64,000 nt of DNA from Chromatiales bacterium (lineage in GTDB: Bacteria; Pseudomonadota; Gammaproteobacteria; UBA6429), in NCBI GenBank assembly GCA_027076405.1, contig JALTJN010000177.1, positions 131,284 to 195,283 of the forward strand. Direction: 5' to 3'. Position 1 is the first letter of the stretch. The number at the start of each line of letters is the position of its first letter. The translations under genes were made by a program, and so were the position numbers. This document shows, one piece after another, positions 47,067-57,241 of the stretch. The notes beneath the pieces are model-generated. The model was not told where the DNA came from. It was given only the letters and a program-made list of their open reading frames with translations, and ran no database searches.

Positions 47067-48492
47067 AATTTTTATGCGTCGCGATATAATCTAATGACTG
47101 ATTTGCCTGCTGAATAAAATGTTTAAAGCTGTCAAAACTTTCGTTATCAAGTTCTCTGTTACTCGGTTGCCTGTCCGCATAAATTAAACCTATTATTCTT
47201 CCGGACACGTTCAGGGGCGCAATAAAAAATTCTCTGCTTGCTAAAACCATACGAATACTCTCACTCACATCAATCTTGCTGGATTGAGAATCTTTCACCC
47301 AAAGGGGAGTAGCATCGTTAATGACTTTTGAAAACACATTATTCGTTTGTAAGCTAAAATGAAATTTATTAATAAAATTTTGATTATCTTTGCCTAAAGC
47401 ATACTTTGCTTTTATCGCTTTTTTATCTGTCGTCAACATTGCGAATACCGTTCTATCAAGCCCGACACCTCTATAGATACCTTCCAGAACAATTTCAAGC
47501 ACAAGATTTAAATCCGGCTTATCAAGTAAAATACCTGAAAGGTCACGTAAAATATTTAATTGCACTAATGGGTCAGCAACAGGACAATTAGCATCGAATA
47601 AATGTTCATCACTCTTCGTCTCAATATAGTCTTCATCGATCGGTAAATATTTAATAATCGAACTTGCACCAAATAACTGAGCCACTTCTGCTGCTTTTTG
47701 TGCATTGTCACGAAGTAAAGAAATTATTTCTGATTTTTTAATATTAAGATGTTCTGCAATTTTATATGCTATTTCTAAAGTAGCTTTATTATTCCAACTG
47801 ATACTACTAGCAGCCGAAAGCTCTAATGAATAAATAATATCCTGTATTCTCGGGTTATCCATTTGTGGTTTATTAATTGCACTATGAAGTAGATCACTGA
47901 TATGCCAGTCACAAGTTAAACCCACCGTGAGCTGATCTAAAGTAAAACCAAGGACTTCCTGTTGAGCCAACTCTGCAGAAAAACCACGTTGTTCCATTAA
48001 TTCAATAATTTGCTCACCTTCTTCACCGGCAACACACCAGAATGTAATTTCGCCAACATAGCGCAATAATGCCGCAATGAATATTTCTTCAACGGCTTCA
48101 TCACCACGACGTTCAGCAAAATCACGAGCCTGTACCGCAGCATGAAAAGATCGAGCCATGAGTTTTAAAGCATGCTCTTTTGTTTTACCACTAAGTAATG
48201 CTTCAATAATAGCTAAAGACATACTGAGATCACGAACAAGATTAAAGCCTAAATAAACAATTGCGCGACTAACGGTACTAATTGTTGAGCCTGTCACATT
48301 ATAGCTCGCGCTATTTGCAAGCCGTAACACGCGAGCAGTTAAATTTGCATCCCGTAAAATGATGCGGGATAAATCAGAAGTCGACGTTGCATCTTTAGAC
48401 ACCACATCATTAATGGCATTAACCGTATAATTAAATATCGGCAATTCATTTTCACTGATCCGTTCGATCCAGTTATCAAGGTTTTCTGACAT
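47065..48492 (-). CDS. HDOD-GAF signalling protein
   Basis: 475 residues. An HDOD domain (about 18-215, LSRIILRDANLTARVLRLAN; SRAIVYLGFNLVRDLSM) is followed by helical sequence and a GAF domain (about 315-460, VGLDRTVFAMLT; REFFIAPLNVSGRIIGLIYA). HDOD proteins act in stress, cell-cycle or c-di-GMP signalling without catalysing phosphohydrolysis. Soluble. Ligand and partner unknown. Confidence 0.9.
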   Translation of the reverse strand: MSENLDNWIERISENELPIFNYTVNAINDVVSKDATSTSDLSRIILRDANLTARVLRLANSASYNVTGSTISTVSRAIVYLGFNLVRDLSMSLAIIEALLSGKTKEHALKLMARSFHAAVQARDFAERRGDEAVEEIFIAALLRYVGEITFWCVAGEEGEQIIELMEQRGFSAELAQQEVLGFTLDQLTVGLTCDWHISDLLHSAINKPQMDNPRIQDIIYSLELSAASSISWNNKATLEIAYKIAEHLNIKKSEIISLLRDNAQKAAEVAQLFGASSIIKYLPIDEDYIETKSDEHLFDANCPVADPLVQLNILRDLSGILLDKPDLNLVLEIVLEGIYRGVGLDRTVFAMLTTDKKAIKAKYALGKDNQNFINKFHFSLQTNNVFSKVINDATPLWVKDSQSSKIDVSESIRMVLASREFFIAPLNVSGRIIGLIYADRQPSNRELDNESFDSFKHFIQQANQSLDYIATHKN

Positions 48493-48658
48493 AAAATTTA
48501 GAAACGAGTTTTAATAAATTAATATCAAAGATAGTCGGCAGATCTTTAGAAAACTTTAGTGATATATGAATATTGATGATGATATTTCATGGCTATCATA
48601 ATCAATTTTGGGCGATAAAAAGCAAGAGGATGGTAATATTTATTTAAATCATGTTAAA

Positions 48659-49111
48659 TTATTTATGCCATTTCGCCACAAAGCGATCTAACTGATTTGC
48701 AAACTCACGACGATCACGCTGATTGAGTGGTGGCGGCCCTCCACCTGTTATTTCTCCACTCCCTCTTAACTCATCCATCAGATCCCGCATCACTAATTTT
48801 TGCTTAATCGTTTCAGTAGAATACAACTCACCACGTGGATTTAATGCGTGCCCGCCTTTTTCAATTACTTCTGCTGCTAATGGAATGTCTGCTGTAATAA
48901 TTAAATCATCCTTTTGAACTTCCTGCACAATAAAATTATCAGCAACGTCGAAACCTGAAGCAACCCGGATACTTTTAATAAAAGGTGATTTAGGTATGGT
49001 TAGACTCTGATTTGCAACCAGAGTCACTTTAACTTTTGCGCGATCAGCGACACGAAATAAAATTTCTTTTACCACTTTAGGACACGCATCGGCATCAACC
49101 CAAATTTGCAT
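48659..49111 (-). CDS. YaiI/YqxD family protein (DUF188)
   Basis: 150 residues opening [19 protein letters not shown], with [20 protein letters not shown], a PIN-like acidic fold. Cytosolic, likely a nuclease-like protein, but no activity is established for the family. Follows the receiver-like gene after 4 bases. Confidence 0.93.
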   Translation of the reverse strand: MQIWVDADACPKVVKEILFRVADRAKVKVTLVANQSLTIPKSPFIKSIRVASGFDVADNFIVQEVQKDDLIITADIPLAAEVIEKGGHALNPRGELYSTETIKQKLVMRDLMDELRGSGEITGGGPPPLNQRDRREFANQLDRFVAKWHK

Positions 49112-49115
49112 ATTT

Positions 49116-49499
49116 TTACCCTTGCCCCAATACTTCTGTCATTGCTTGTGAAGAAACAGGGTGTTTTAAAACAGCATGTAAAGTAAACAGATTAACCAGT
49201 TTCGCCACATGTTTTAATTCTTCCTTTTCTACCATAACGATAACTTTTGCATCAGGCGCGTACTTTTGCAGGCTATGTAAAAATACATCCAGATTACTCA
49301 CATTCACCCCTGCATAATTATTACCGTAACCATAAAAAAATTCCGCGACAACATAATCCGGTTTCTGCTTTTTTAACTGAGAAATGGCTTTTCGCATTGA
49401 GCCAAATTGCACATTCTCAATATCCAGACTCTGGTACAAATCAATGAAATTGGGGTGTAAAGGTGACTCGATTATGGAATATAATACTTTTTTGCTCAT
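49116..49499 (-). CDS. receiver-like protein of unknown function
   Basis: 127 residues. The alternating beta/alpha pattern ([46 protein letters not shown] with a Lys-His-Pro like the receiver K-P) suggests a CheY-like fold, but the central strand ends in AEFFYG without a clear phospho-acceptor Asp, so it is probably a pseudo-receiver. Cotranscribed with the yaiI-like gene. Confidence 0.6.
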   Translation of the reverse strand: MSKKVLYSIIESPLHPNFIDLYQSLDIENVQFGSMRKAISQLKKQKPDYVVAEFFYGYGNNYAGVNVSNLDVFLHSLQKYAPDAKVIVMVEKEELKHVAKLVNLFTLHAVLKHPVSSQAMTEVLGQG

Positions 49500-49572
49500 T
49501 CGATATATGACTTTAATAGTAAAATAAAGCGCTACAATATCGTATTTTGCTGTAAATTGTCATATAAAACAG

Positions 49573-49578
49573 TATAAT
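49573..49578 (+). promoter_or_regulatory. -10 element of the DEAD-box helicase promoter
   Basis: TATAAT with a GCGCG discriminator; no good -35 at 16-18 bases. The mRNA leader would be about 85 bases, reminiscent of cold-shock leaders. Confidence 0.5.
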
Positions 49579-49667
49579 GCGCGTCCTTTATTCTCGTCTG
49601 CTCTGGTATTTTACTGGACACGTATTTTTTGGCACTTCGCCATAACTTCTTTTACAGGATTTTTTTG

Positions 49668-51506
49668 ATGTCTAAATCTGACACTTTACCTTCTTTTAGT
49701 GAATTGGGCCTTTCAGCGCCCGTACTCGAAGCCTTAATTTCAATAGGTTATGAAACCCCTTCGCCGATTCAGGCAGAAATGATTCCTTATGTTATGGAAG
49801 GACGAGATGTTTTAGGACAGGCTCAAACCGGAACAGGGAAAACAGCCGCCTTTGCACTCCCTATCCTGTCACAAATTGATATTAAAATTAAAACACCGCA
49901 AGTTCTTGTTTTGGCACCAACTCGCGAACTGGCTATTCAGGTTGCTGAAGCATTCCAGAAGTACGCAACAAAAATGAAAGGCTTTCACGTCTTGCCTATT
50001 TATGGTGGTCAGGATGCACGCGGCCAGATTCGACAGCTAGATCGTGGCGTACATGTCGTTGTCGGTACCCCCGGACGAGTTATGGATCTGATTCGCCGTA
50101 AAAGTTTAAAACTCGATGCCATTAAAACTCTGGTACTTGATGAAGCAGATGAAATGCTACGAATGGGTTTCATTGATGATGTTGAGTGGGTCATGGAACA
50201 ATTGCCAAAAGAAAGACAAATTGCCCTGTTCTCGGCCACCATGCCAACACAAATCCATAAGATTACGCAAAAGTACCTAAATAATCCGAAAGAAATTGTC
50301 ATTAAAGTTAAAACCACTACCGCATCGACAATAAGACAACGTTACTGGATGGTCAGTGGTCATCATAAGCTTGATGCTTTAACCCGCATTCTGGAAGCAG
50401 AAACATTTGACGCCATTATTATTTTTGTTCGTACCAAAAATGCCACAACTGAACTGGCAGAAAAACTTGAAGCCCGCGGTTACTCATCTGCTGCTATCAA
50501 TGGTGACATTGCACAAAATCAGCGTGAAAAAACCGTTGAAAATTTAAAGCGTAAAAAAATCGATATTTTAATTGCAACCGATGTTGCTGCACGTGGTTTA
50601 GATGTACCACGTATAAGTCATGTTATTAACTATGACGTACCTTACGATACAGAATCCTATGTACACCGTATTGGTCGTACCGGTCGTGCCGGTCGCGAGG
50701 GGGATGCTATTTTATTTGTTGCGCCTCGTGAAAAACGTATGCTGCAACAAATTGAACGAGCAACAAAACAAAAGATAGAAATGCTGGAAATGCCTTCGAC
50801 TGAAATGATCAACAACAAACGAGTTGCCCGTTTCACACAAAACATTAGTGATGCTATTGCAAGTGAAGGGCTGGAATTTTATGCCAGTATTCTTGAAAAA
50901 TACACACTAGAACATAACATTCCAGCGATTGAAGTGGCTGCCGCATTAGCAAAGATGGTTCAGGGTGATGAACCATTATTATTATCAAATGCACCTGTGG
51001 CACAAAAATCAAACCGAAATGATCGCGGACGTGATAATGACCGTGGTGAGAGAAAAGGTCGAGATCGCGGTTCACGTCGTGACCGCGAGGAGCGCGGTGA
51101 CAGAAGTGAACACCGCCCGCGCCGCCAGGACGGTGAAAAAGAAGAAGGCATGCAAACCTATCGTATTGAGGTTGGCCATGATCACGGCGTGAAGCCTGGA
51201 AATATTGTAGGTGCCATCGCGAATGAAGCCGGTATCGATAGTAAGCATATGGGTCGCATTCAAATAAATGATGATTACAGTACTATTGATTTGCCAGAGG
51301 GCATGCCGAAAGACATTTTTATGGACCTCAAAAGTGTTCGTGTTGCAGGACAAAAATTAAATATCAGCGTATTTGGTAATGAATCTTTAACTAAAAAACG
51401 TGAAACATTAAAACGTAAGCCTCGAAAGGATTCCGATCGTAAAAGTCCTGCAAAAAAACGAAGGAAAGAACCCGCACATAAACCACGTCGTAAAAAATCA
51501 GATTAA
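49668..51506 (+). CDS. deaD: ATP-dependent RNA helicase DeaD (CsdA)
   Basis: A cold-shock DEAD-box helicase for ribosome assembly and mRNA decay. From the ATG at 49668 (ACAGGA 8 bases upstream) there are 612 residues: Q motif (FSELGLSAPVLEAL), AQTGTGKTAAF, PTRELAIQ, DEADEML, SATMP, and HRIGRTGRAGR; then an Arg/Asp/Gly-rich linker, a DbpA-type RNA-binding domain (VGHDHGVKPGNIVGAIANE), and a Lys/Arg-rich tail. An earlier ATG lacks a ribosome site and adds unrelated residues. Confidence 0.96.
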   Translation: MSKSDTLPSFSELGLSAPVLEALISIGYETPSPIQAEMIPYVMEGRDVLGQAQTGTGKTAAFALPILSQIDIKIKTPQVLVLAPTRELAIQVAEAFQKYATKMKGFHVLPIYGGQDARGQIRQLDRGVHVVVGTPGRVMDLIRRKSLKLDAIKTLVLDEADEMLRMGFIDDVEWVMEQLPKERQIALFSATMPTQIHKITQKYLNNPKEIVIKVKTTTASTIRQRYWMVSGHHKLDALTRILEAETFDAIIIFVRTKNATTELAEKLEARGYSSAAINGDIAQNQREKTVENLKRKKIDILIATDVAARGLDVPRISHVINYDVPYDTESYVHRIGRTGRAGREGDAILFVAPREKRMLQQIERATKQKIEMLEMPSTEMINNKRVARFTQNISDAIASEGLEFYASILEKYTLEHNIPAIEVAAALAKMVQGDEPLLLSNAPVAQKSNRNDRGRDNDRGERKGRDRGSRRDREERGDRSEHRPRRQDGEKEEGMQTYRIEVGHDHGVKPGNIVGAIANEAGIDSKHMGRIQINDDYSTIDLPEGMPKDIFMDLKSVRVAGQKLNISVFGNESLTKKRETLKRKPRKDSDRKSPAKKRRKEPAHKPRRKKSD

Positions 51507-51516
51507 GAAAAAATAG

Positions 51517-51541
51517 AGCAGGATTATGTATCCTGCTTTAT
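51517..51541 (+). terminator. bidirectional terminator between deaD and the P-type ATPase
   Basis: Stem AGCAGGAT / ATCCTGCT with a 5-base loop, then T-rich sequence; 10 bases after the deaD stop and directly after the ATPase stop on the other strand. Confidence 0.7.
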
Positions 51542-54225
51542 TAACGTCGACGTAAAAATTTATGCACTTCCATTACAATTAAAACGGTAATAGAAATAAG
51601 AAACATATCAAACCAATAAGATAGCGGTACTGGTTGTATATGCAAGACGTCATTAAGCCAGGGAGTGTACATGGCCCCAATATGTATTAGTTGTGCAGCT
51701 AAAGTACCAAATAATAAAAAATGATTACGAAGTGGATTATGTTTAAAAACAGAACACGTTTCCGAACGACTGTTAAACACATGAATATTTTCAAATAAGA
51801 CCATTAATAATAGCGTTCCATTTCTGGCTGCATCCAAACCATAGCCCTGCATGTATAAATATTTGAAAACAAAAAAAGCTACAACGCCAATCACTAATGA
51901 CGAGAGTAATACCCTTTCAATCATTATTCTATTGAAGATCCCTTCCTGCGGTGGGCGTGGTGGCTGCTTTAATTCATTGCCTTCTGCTGGTTCAAAAGCT
52001 AAAGCAATATCTTGGATACCATTTGTTACCAAATTTAGCCACAACAGTTGCACCGCAAGTAAAGGTAACGGTAAACCACTTAATAATGCCAGTGTAAATA
52101 AAACAATTTCAGCAGCACCTGTAGAAATAAGAAGAAATATTACTTTACGTACATTATTATAAGCAATTCGTCCTTCTTCAATCCCTGCAACAATTGAAGC
52201 AAAATTATCGTCCGTAATAATTAACTCTGATGATTCACGTGCTACATCAGAGCCATATTTCCCCATTGCGATACCAACTTCTGCTGCTTTTAAAGCAGGA
52301 GCATCATTTGCACCATCGCCTGTCGCGGCAACAAAATGGCCGGTTCTACGTAATGAATTAACTATTTTTAATTTTTGTTCTGGTTCAACACGCGCAAAAA
52401 CTTTTGCACTTGTAACCACTGCATCAAACTCATTAATATTTTTATCTTTTTGTTTAAGCTCATATCCCGTCACAACCTGCTTTTGATTATTAGCTAGGCC
52501 TAATTCACGAGCAATGGCATATGCAGTAACAGGGTGATCTCCTGTCACCATTGCCACTTCAACCCCCGCTTGTTGACATGCTATAACAGCATCTTTTGCT
52601 TCACTCCGCAATGGGTCAATAACACCAAGCAAAGCAAGAAAAGTCAGGTTATTTAACTGCTCTTCAGTAAAAGATGTTTCATCTTTTATTTCACCGGCGG
52701 CTAGCGCTAAAACCCGATAACCTTGTGTAGCAAGTTTTTCTGCCTGCTCAATAATAAGGTGTCTATCAATTATGACATCACCATTAGTTATCGCCATATG
52801 GCTACACATTGGAAGCAATTTTTCATAAGCTCCCTTTACCGAAACAGCTGAAACTGTTGCATTTATCTGGTTGAAACTTGCTGCAAATTGACGTTCTGAC
52901 TCAAATGGAATCATCGCTATCTCAGTATATTGTTCTTTTAAGGCATCCTTAACAACACCGGCTTTATGCGCAAAAACCAATAAAGCAATATCCATCGGAT
53001 CACCATGTGTTATCCAACTATGGTTACGATGTCCTAAAAAAGCCTCATTCGATAACACGGCAACCTGACATATTTTTTCTAGCTGTTGTTTCTGATCCAA
53101 TTTTAATGGCTTGTCGTTATAAGATATTTTCCCTTCAGGATTAATTCCTTCTCCACTTACATCCCAAATAATACGGTTTGGTAATGCAATTTTCTGCACC
53201 GTAAGCTGATTAGCTGTTAAGGTACCGGTTTTATCTGTCGCAATGTAGGTACATGATCCTAAAGCCTCAACCGCGACCAATTTTTGAACGATAACATGGC
53301 GCTTTGCCATACGGCGCATACCAACAGCAAGTGCAACCGTCAGAGCGACAGGGAGTCCTTCCGGAATAGCAGAAACAGCCAAGGCAACAGCAAGTAAAAA
53401 CACTTCGTTAATGGGCATACCTTGCATCAGCGCAATAATTGACATAATAATAGCTGCAATACCAACGATAATGGCAACACGATGAGTAAACTGCTCCATG
53501 CGAATCAATAATGGCGCTTTAGCCGATGACTTACCCAAGACTGATGCTGCAATATGTCCTAATTCAGTTGATAATGAAGTTGCTACCACAACTGCATGCG
53601 CGCGCCCACGAACCACTAAACTACCGGCAAATACCATATTTACTCTATCTGCAAGAAGTGTATCTTCACTAAGAATGATATTTGCATTTTTAAGTACGGA
53701 TAATGATTCTCCGGTCAAAAGAGATTCATCAATTTCTAGACTGTTATCTTTTAATAAGCGCATATCCGCAGGAACACGATCACCTGACTCAAGTAAAACA
53801 ATATCACCAGGTACAAGCTCTTCTGATAACACCTCATAACTATCACCTGCTCTTAATATACGAGAGCAGGTCTTAACTAAATTCTGCAGTGCTGATGCTG
53901 CTTGCTGAGCTGAAAATTCCTGTACCGTACCAATAATTGCATTAATCAACAAAACAGCAAAAATAAAACCTGCATCAGACCACTCTTTAATTAAAATTGA
54001 TATTGCAGCAGCAGCAAAAAGCACATAGATTAGCGGACTCAAAAATTGGTGAATAAAAACAGCTATTAAGCTAGGCTGTTTTAATTTGGGAAGAGTATTT
54101 AAACCATATTGCTGAAGGCGTAGCTCAGCTTCATCTAAACTCAAACCATGATGACTGGAAGATAATAAAGTAAGAATATTTTCTGCTGACTCTGTATGGG
54201 GTTTAAAATTGACATGAACCACCAT
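51541..54225 (-). CDS. P-type cation-transporting ATPase (P2 class)
   Basis: About 894 residues. N-terminal cation ATPase domain (HHGLSLDEAELRLQQYG), actuator with LTGES, membrane motif SAIPEGLPVALTVAL (the P2 signature), phosphorylation site DKTGTLT, nucleotide domain, TGDHPVTA, hinge GDGANDAPALKAAEVGIAMG, and a C-terminal membrane domain. The motif pattern fits Ca2+- or Na+-type pumps; the ion cannot be set from sequence alone. The ATG at 54225 has AGGAG 6 bases upstream; a TTG 15 bases earlier is less likely. Confidence 0.93.
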   Translation of the reverse strand: MVVHVNFKPHTESAENILTLLSSSHHGLSLDEAELRLQQYGLNTLPKLKQPSLIAVFIHQFLSPLIYVLFAAAAISILIKEWSDAGFIFAVLLINAIIGTVQEFSAQQAASALQNLVKTCSRILRAGDSYEVLSEELVPGDIVLLESGDRVPADMRLLKDNSLEIDESLLTGESLSVLKNANIILSEDTLLADRVNMVFAGSLVVRGRAHAVVVATSLSTELGHIAASVLGKSSAKAPLLIRMEQFTHRVAIIVGIAAIIMSIIALMQGMPINEVFLLAVALAVSAIPEGLPVALTVALAVGMRRMAKRHVIVQKLVAVEALGSCTYIATDKTGTLTANQLTVQKIALPNRIIWDVSGEGINPEGKISYNDKPLKLDQKQQLEKICQVAVLSNEAFLGHRNHSWITHGDPMDIALLVFAHKAGVVKDALKEQYTEIAMIPFESERQFAASFNQINATVSAVSVKGAYEKLLPMCSHMAITNGDVIIDRHLIIEQAEKLATQGYRVLALAAGEIKDETSFTEEQLNNLTFLALLGVIDPLRSEAKDAVIACQQAGVEVAMVTGDHPVTAYAIARELGLANNQKQVVTGYELKQKDKNINEFDAVVTSAKVFARVEPEQKLKIVNSLRRTGHFVAATGDGANDAPALKAAEVGIAMGKYGSDVARESSELIITDDNFASIVAGIEEGRIAYNNVRKVIFLLISTGAAEIVLFTLALLSGLPLPLLAVQLLWLNLVTNGIQDIALAFEPAEGNELKQPPRPPQEGIFNRIMIERVLLSSLVIGVVAFFVFKYLYMQGYGLDAARNGTLLLMVLFENIHVFNSRSETCSVFKHNPLRNHFLLFGTLAAQLIHIGAMYTPWLNDVLHIQPVPLSYWFDMFLISITVLIVMEVHKFLRRR

Positions 54226-54329
54226 AACATTCTCCTGCAATAGGTTTTATTCTCTAATATTAGATAATTAAATTCATGCTGGCTGTATAAAAATACACAA
54301 TTACCATAATAAATATTACAATTTGATAT

Positions 54330-55115
54330 ATGAACCAGCTACCAACTATCACTATTTCGTATTCCTCAGAAGAAGTAAAGCATGCAGCCATGACTTTTTC
54401 GAAAAATAATGGTTACCCTTGTGTACCTGATGGAGATACTCAATCAGCACTAAACCTTAATTACACAACAAATTTTGTTGAATTACGTGACATAGAAAAA
54501 AATCTTAGTATCCATATCGATTTCCTGTCTGGTGCTCTTGCTCATCGACAAAAATTTGGAGGTGGACGAGGTCAAAGTATTGCAAAAGCAATCGGTCTTA
54601 AACAGGGAATATCTCTACCAAGCATTATTGATGCAACAGCAGGCTTGGCAAAAGATGCTTATGTACTTGCCTGCCTTGGCTGCTCTATGACGCTAATCGA
54701 GCGTTCACCTGTTATTAGTGAACTCATAAATGATGCTATTAACCGTGCTGAACAAGATGAACATTTCAGAACTATTCTTGCTAATGGCTTTAAGGTAGTT
54801 ACCCAAAGCAGTATTGATTATTTAAAGCAGCTTAAATTATCTTCTGACAACCTGATACCGGATGTTGTATATCTTGATCCGATGTTTCCCGAACGAAAAA
54901 AATCAGCAGCCGTTAAAAAAAACATGCAAATTCTGCAAAAATTATTAGGGCAGGATAACGATATACAAGAATTATTCAACATTGCCTTACAAACGGCTAA
55001 AAAAAGAGTCGTGGTAAAGCGCCCAAAAGGGGCTCCTCTTATTTCAGAAAAAAAACCGGACTACACAGTTGACACTAAAAAAATGCGTTATGACGTCTAT
55101 ATTATAAAAAACTAG
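54330..55115 (+). CDS. rsmJ: 16S rRNA (guanine1516-N2)-methyltransferase
   Basis: A SAM-dependent enzyme that methylates G1516 of 16S rRNA. The 261 residues include HIDFLSGALAHRQKFGGGRG, the SAM motif IDATAGLAKDAYVLACLG, and YLDPMFPERKKSAAVKK, all diagnostic of RsmJ (YhiQ). Its TAG stop sits in a CTAG shared with the convergent gene. Confidence 0.96.
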   Translation: MNQLPTITISYSSEEVKHAAMTFSKNNGYPCVPDGDTQSALNLNYTTNFVELRDIEKNLSIHIDFLSGALAHRQKFGGGRGQSIAKAIGLKQGISLPSIIDATAGLAKDAYVLACLGCSMTLIERSPVISELINDAINRAEQDEHFRTILANGFKVVTQSSIDYLKQLKLSSDNLIPDVVYLDPMFPERKKSAAVKKNMQILQKLLGQDNDIQELFNIALQTAKKRVVVKRPKGAPLISEKKPDYTVDTKKMRYDVYIIKN

Positions 55116-56362
55116 TCCTTTATTTTATTCTTTGCTTCAATCCATTGTGACATGTACATTGCACTTTTCATTGTATGATGACGTAACATCATTCCGGTAA
55201 AATTATTTTTTCTCATTTTTTGCAGGCTATTTATCGTTGAGTTTAGTTTGTTAACAAAACGACTTTCATTTTGTTCAAAATTAAATACATTGTTGATAAT
55301 ATCCAGACCATTAAATTGTTTTTCCTTCCACAGCTCCTGTTCTTTGTATAACTCAATAGCAGAACTTGCAAGCTCTGTTTCACTTTCACAGATAAAACCA
55401 GGCCAACTATAATTTCCTGACATAGATTCAGCACCAATTTGAGTTGTAATACTGGGTGTCCCGCATAACATAGCATCAACCAGCTTACCTTTCATTCCTG
55501 CGCCAAAACGAAGTGGTGATAAACAAACACGATGTTGACTCAATGTATCGAGAGCATCATTTGCCCAACCTTTAATTAAAAACCCCTGCTTCTCATTATG
55601 TAATTGTTGTGCTTTTTTGGGTAAATAAGAACCATATATATGCAACTCAATATCTTTTAATTCTGAGCGAATGATTGGCCACACAGTATTTTTTAAATAT
55701 AAAACTGAATCCCAGTTTGGTGCATGGCGAAAATTTCCGATAGTGACAAAATGCCGCCTGTCAGTAAAATCCGGCCATTTATTTTCCATGCTCCCTTTAT
55801 CTATACTGTCATACATAAAAGGCAGGTACAGTAGTAAATCTTTATTAACATGAAAGACCTTATTTAAAATTTTAATTTCCACTTCTGAAATCAGTAAACT
55901 TAAATCACAACGTAAAATGCTAGCAACCTCTCTTAATGCCAGCTCATTTTTAAGTTCAAGAGATTCAATCGCAGTCGCATCAATATTTTTTTTAACCGCT
56001 TCATGCCGGGCTTGCCTTAAACAATGTAAATCCACGGTTTCTAACAGTCGAATAGCATCAGGACAGTATTTTTCCACTCGCCATGAAAACTGCTCTTCCA
56101 TCATAAATCGATCGAACAAAACGACATCCGGATTTAACTCTTCAATAAAGTTGTCAAAACTGCTGTCATTTAATTTTATTGATACTTTTGTAATCGATAG
56201 CGCTTCGAGATCGGCCATATGCTCACTAACAACAGCAGGTGAAGCATAAAAAATCCTGTACCCCTGTTTACTAAAGACTTTAAGTAGCTGCAACATCCTG
56301 CTACCGGCGGCAGATGAATTAGGCTCTGGCCAGACATAGCCTATAACAAGTAATTTTTTCAT
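55112..56362 (-). CDS. glycosyltransferase (GT-B, family-4-like)
   Basis: 416 residues without membrane segments. N-terminal Rossmann half (MKKLLVIGYVWPEPNSSAAG, an EPNSSAAGxR motif that is typical of this group) and C-terminal donor half (FVTIGNFRHAPNWDSVLYLK, GAGMKGKLVDAMLCGTPS). Acceptor unknown, probably a cell-envelope polysaccharide or glycan. No surrounding polysaccharide cluster is present. Confidence 0.85.
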   Translation of the reverse strand: MKKLLVIGYVWPEPNSSAAGSRMLQLLKVFSKQGYRIFYASPAVVSEHMADLEALSITKVSIKLNDSSFDNFIEELNPDVVLFDRFMMEEQFSWRVEKYCPDAIRLLETVDLHCLRQARHEAVKKNIDATAIESLELKNELALREVASILRCDLSLLISEVEIKILNKVFHVNKDLLLYLPFMYDSIDKGSMENKWPDFTDRRHFVTIGNFRHAPNWDSVLYLKNTVWPIIRSELKDIELHIYGSYLPKKAQQLHNEKQGFLIKGWANDALDTLSQHRVCLSPLRFGAGMKGKLVDAMLCGTPSITTQIGAESMSGNYSWPGFICESETELASSAIELYKEQELWKEKQFNGLDIINNVFNFEQNESRFVNKLNSTINSLQKMRKNNFTGMMLRHHTMKSAMYMSQWIEAKNKIKD

Positions 56363-56602
56363 TTCATCAGTATATCAGCGTGTAAATATTTAATTTTGTA
56401 AACATTTACACTTTTTAACAATAACTACTCATGGAGCTAAAAACAAATAAATACACAATAAAATCAATAACTTATAAAAAATAAAATGTGCTTTTCAATA
56501 TAATAAAAGTGTTATCTAAAACATTTAAGCCATAAAAAATTCAAGCTGCTGTATTTTCGACCGATCATAACTGTAAGAGTGAATAATACTGAGGATTTTG
56601 CC

Positions 56603-57190
56603 ATGTCATATGCCAATACTGCTATCAACCTTCATGAACATAATAATTTTGAAGAGCGCGCAATTGATACTGTTCATACATTATTACTAAATGACAGCGT
56701 TATGCCGATGACCTTTCTTTGCGAAACCAGTACGAATAAACAACTTTTAATTCTCTATTTTATGACCGATCAAAATGAAATTGAAAATAAAATTAATATG
56801 GTTCGGGCATTAATGTTATTAAATGATGTTGAGCGATATATCTTTGCTTCGGAAACTTTAATCCCCTCTATGCCCGGACTAAATCCGCATGAGGATAAAA
56901 ATGCTAAAGATGGTTTAGTCTTTCTGCATGCTGACAAATATGGATTAAATAAAGTCACCCAATATATTGTACGTAGAAAAAATGGTGAAATAAAATTATC
57001 AGGAAAAACGGAATCAAATACTCTTGAAACCAATACGGATTTAAGTTCTTTACTTACAGGCCCGCAAGTTTCATCCGAGCAGCGAAAAGAACTTGAAATG
57101 ATAATATCAACTTTACCACGTAATTATCCGGTAAAAGCATTTGAATATAGTGAAAAAATAAATACCTTTCAGCAACACACATATAATTAA
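56603..57190 (+). CDS. hypothetical protein
   Basis: 195 residues from the ATG at 56603 (GAGGA 7 bases upstream; a GTG 24 bases earlier is less likely). Mixed alpha/beta composition, no signal peptide or membrane segment. The segment VRALMLLNDVERYIFASETL and later GLVFLHADKYGLNKVTQYIV give a central sheet. No family is recognised. It is followed by a strong terminator shared with htpG. Confidence 0.65.
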   Translation: MSYANTAINLHEHNNFEERAIDTVHTLLLNDSVMPMTFLCETSTNKQLLILYFMTDQNEIENKINMVRALMLLNDVERYIFASETLIPSMPGLNPHEDKNAKDGLVFLHADKYGLNKVTQYIVRRKNGEIKLSGKTESNTLETNTDLSSLLTGPQVSSEQRKELEMIISTLPRNYPVKAFEYSEKINTFQQHTYN

Positions 57191-57194
57191 AAAT

Positions 57195-57225
57195 AAAAAA
57201 GGCGACCAAAGGTCGCCTTTTTTAT
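57195..57225. terminator. bidirectional terminator
   Basis: A-run, stem GGCGACC / GGTCGCC with AAA loop, T-run. It serves the hypothetical gene (plus) and htpG (minus). Confidence 0.9.
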
Positions 57226-57241
57226 TGCTTAACAATCAAAT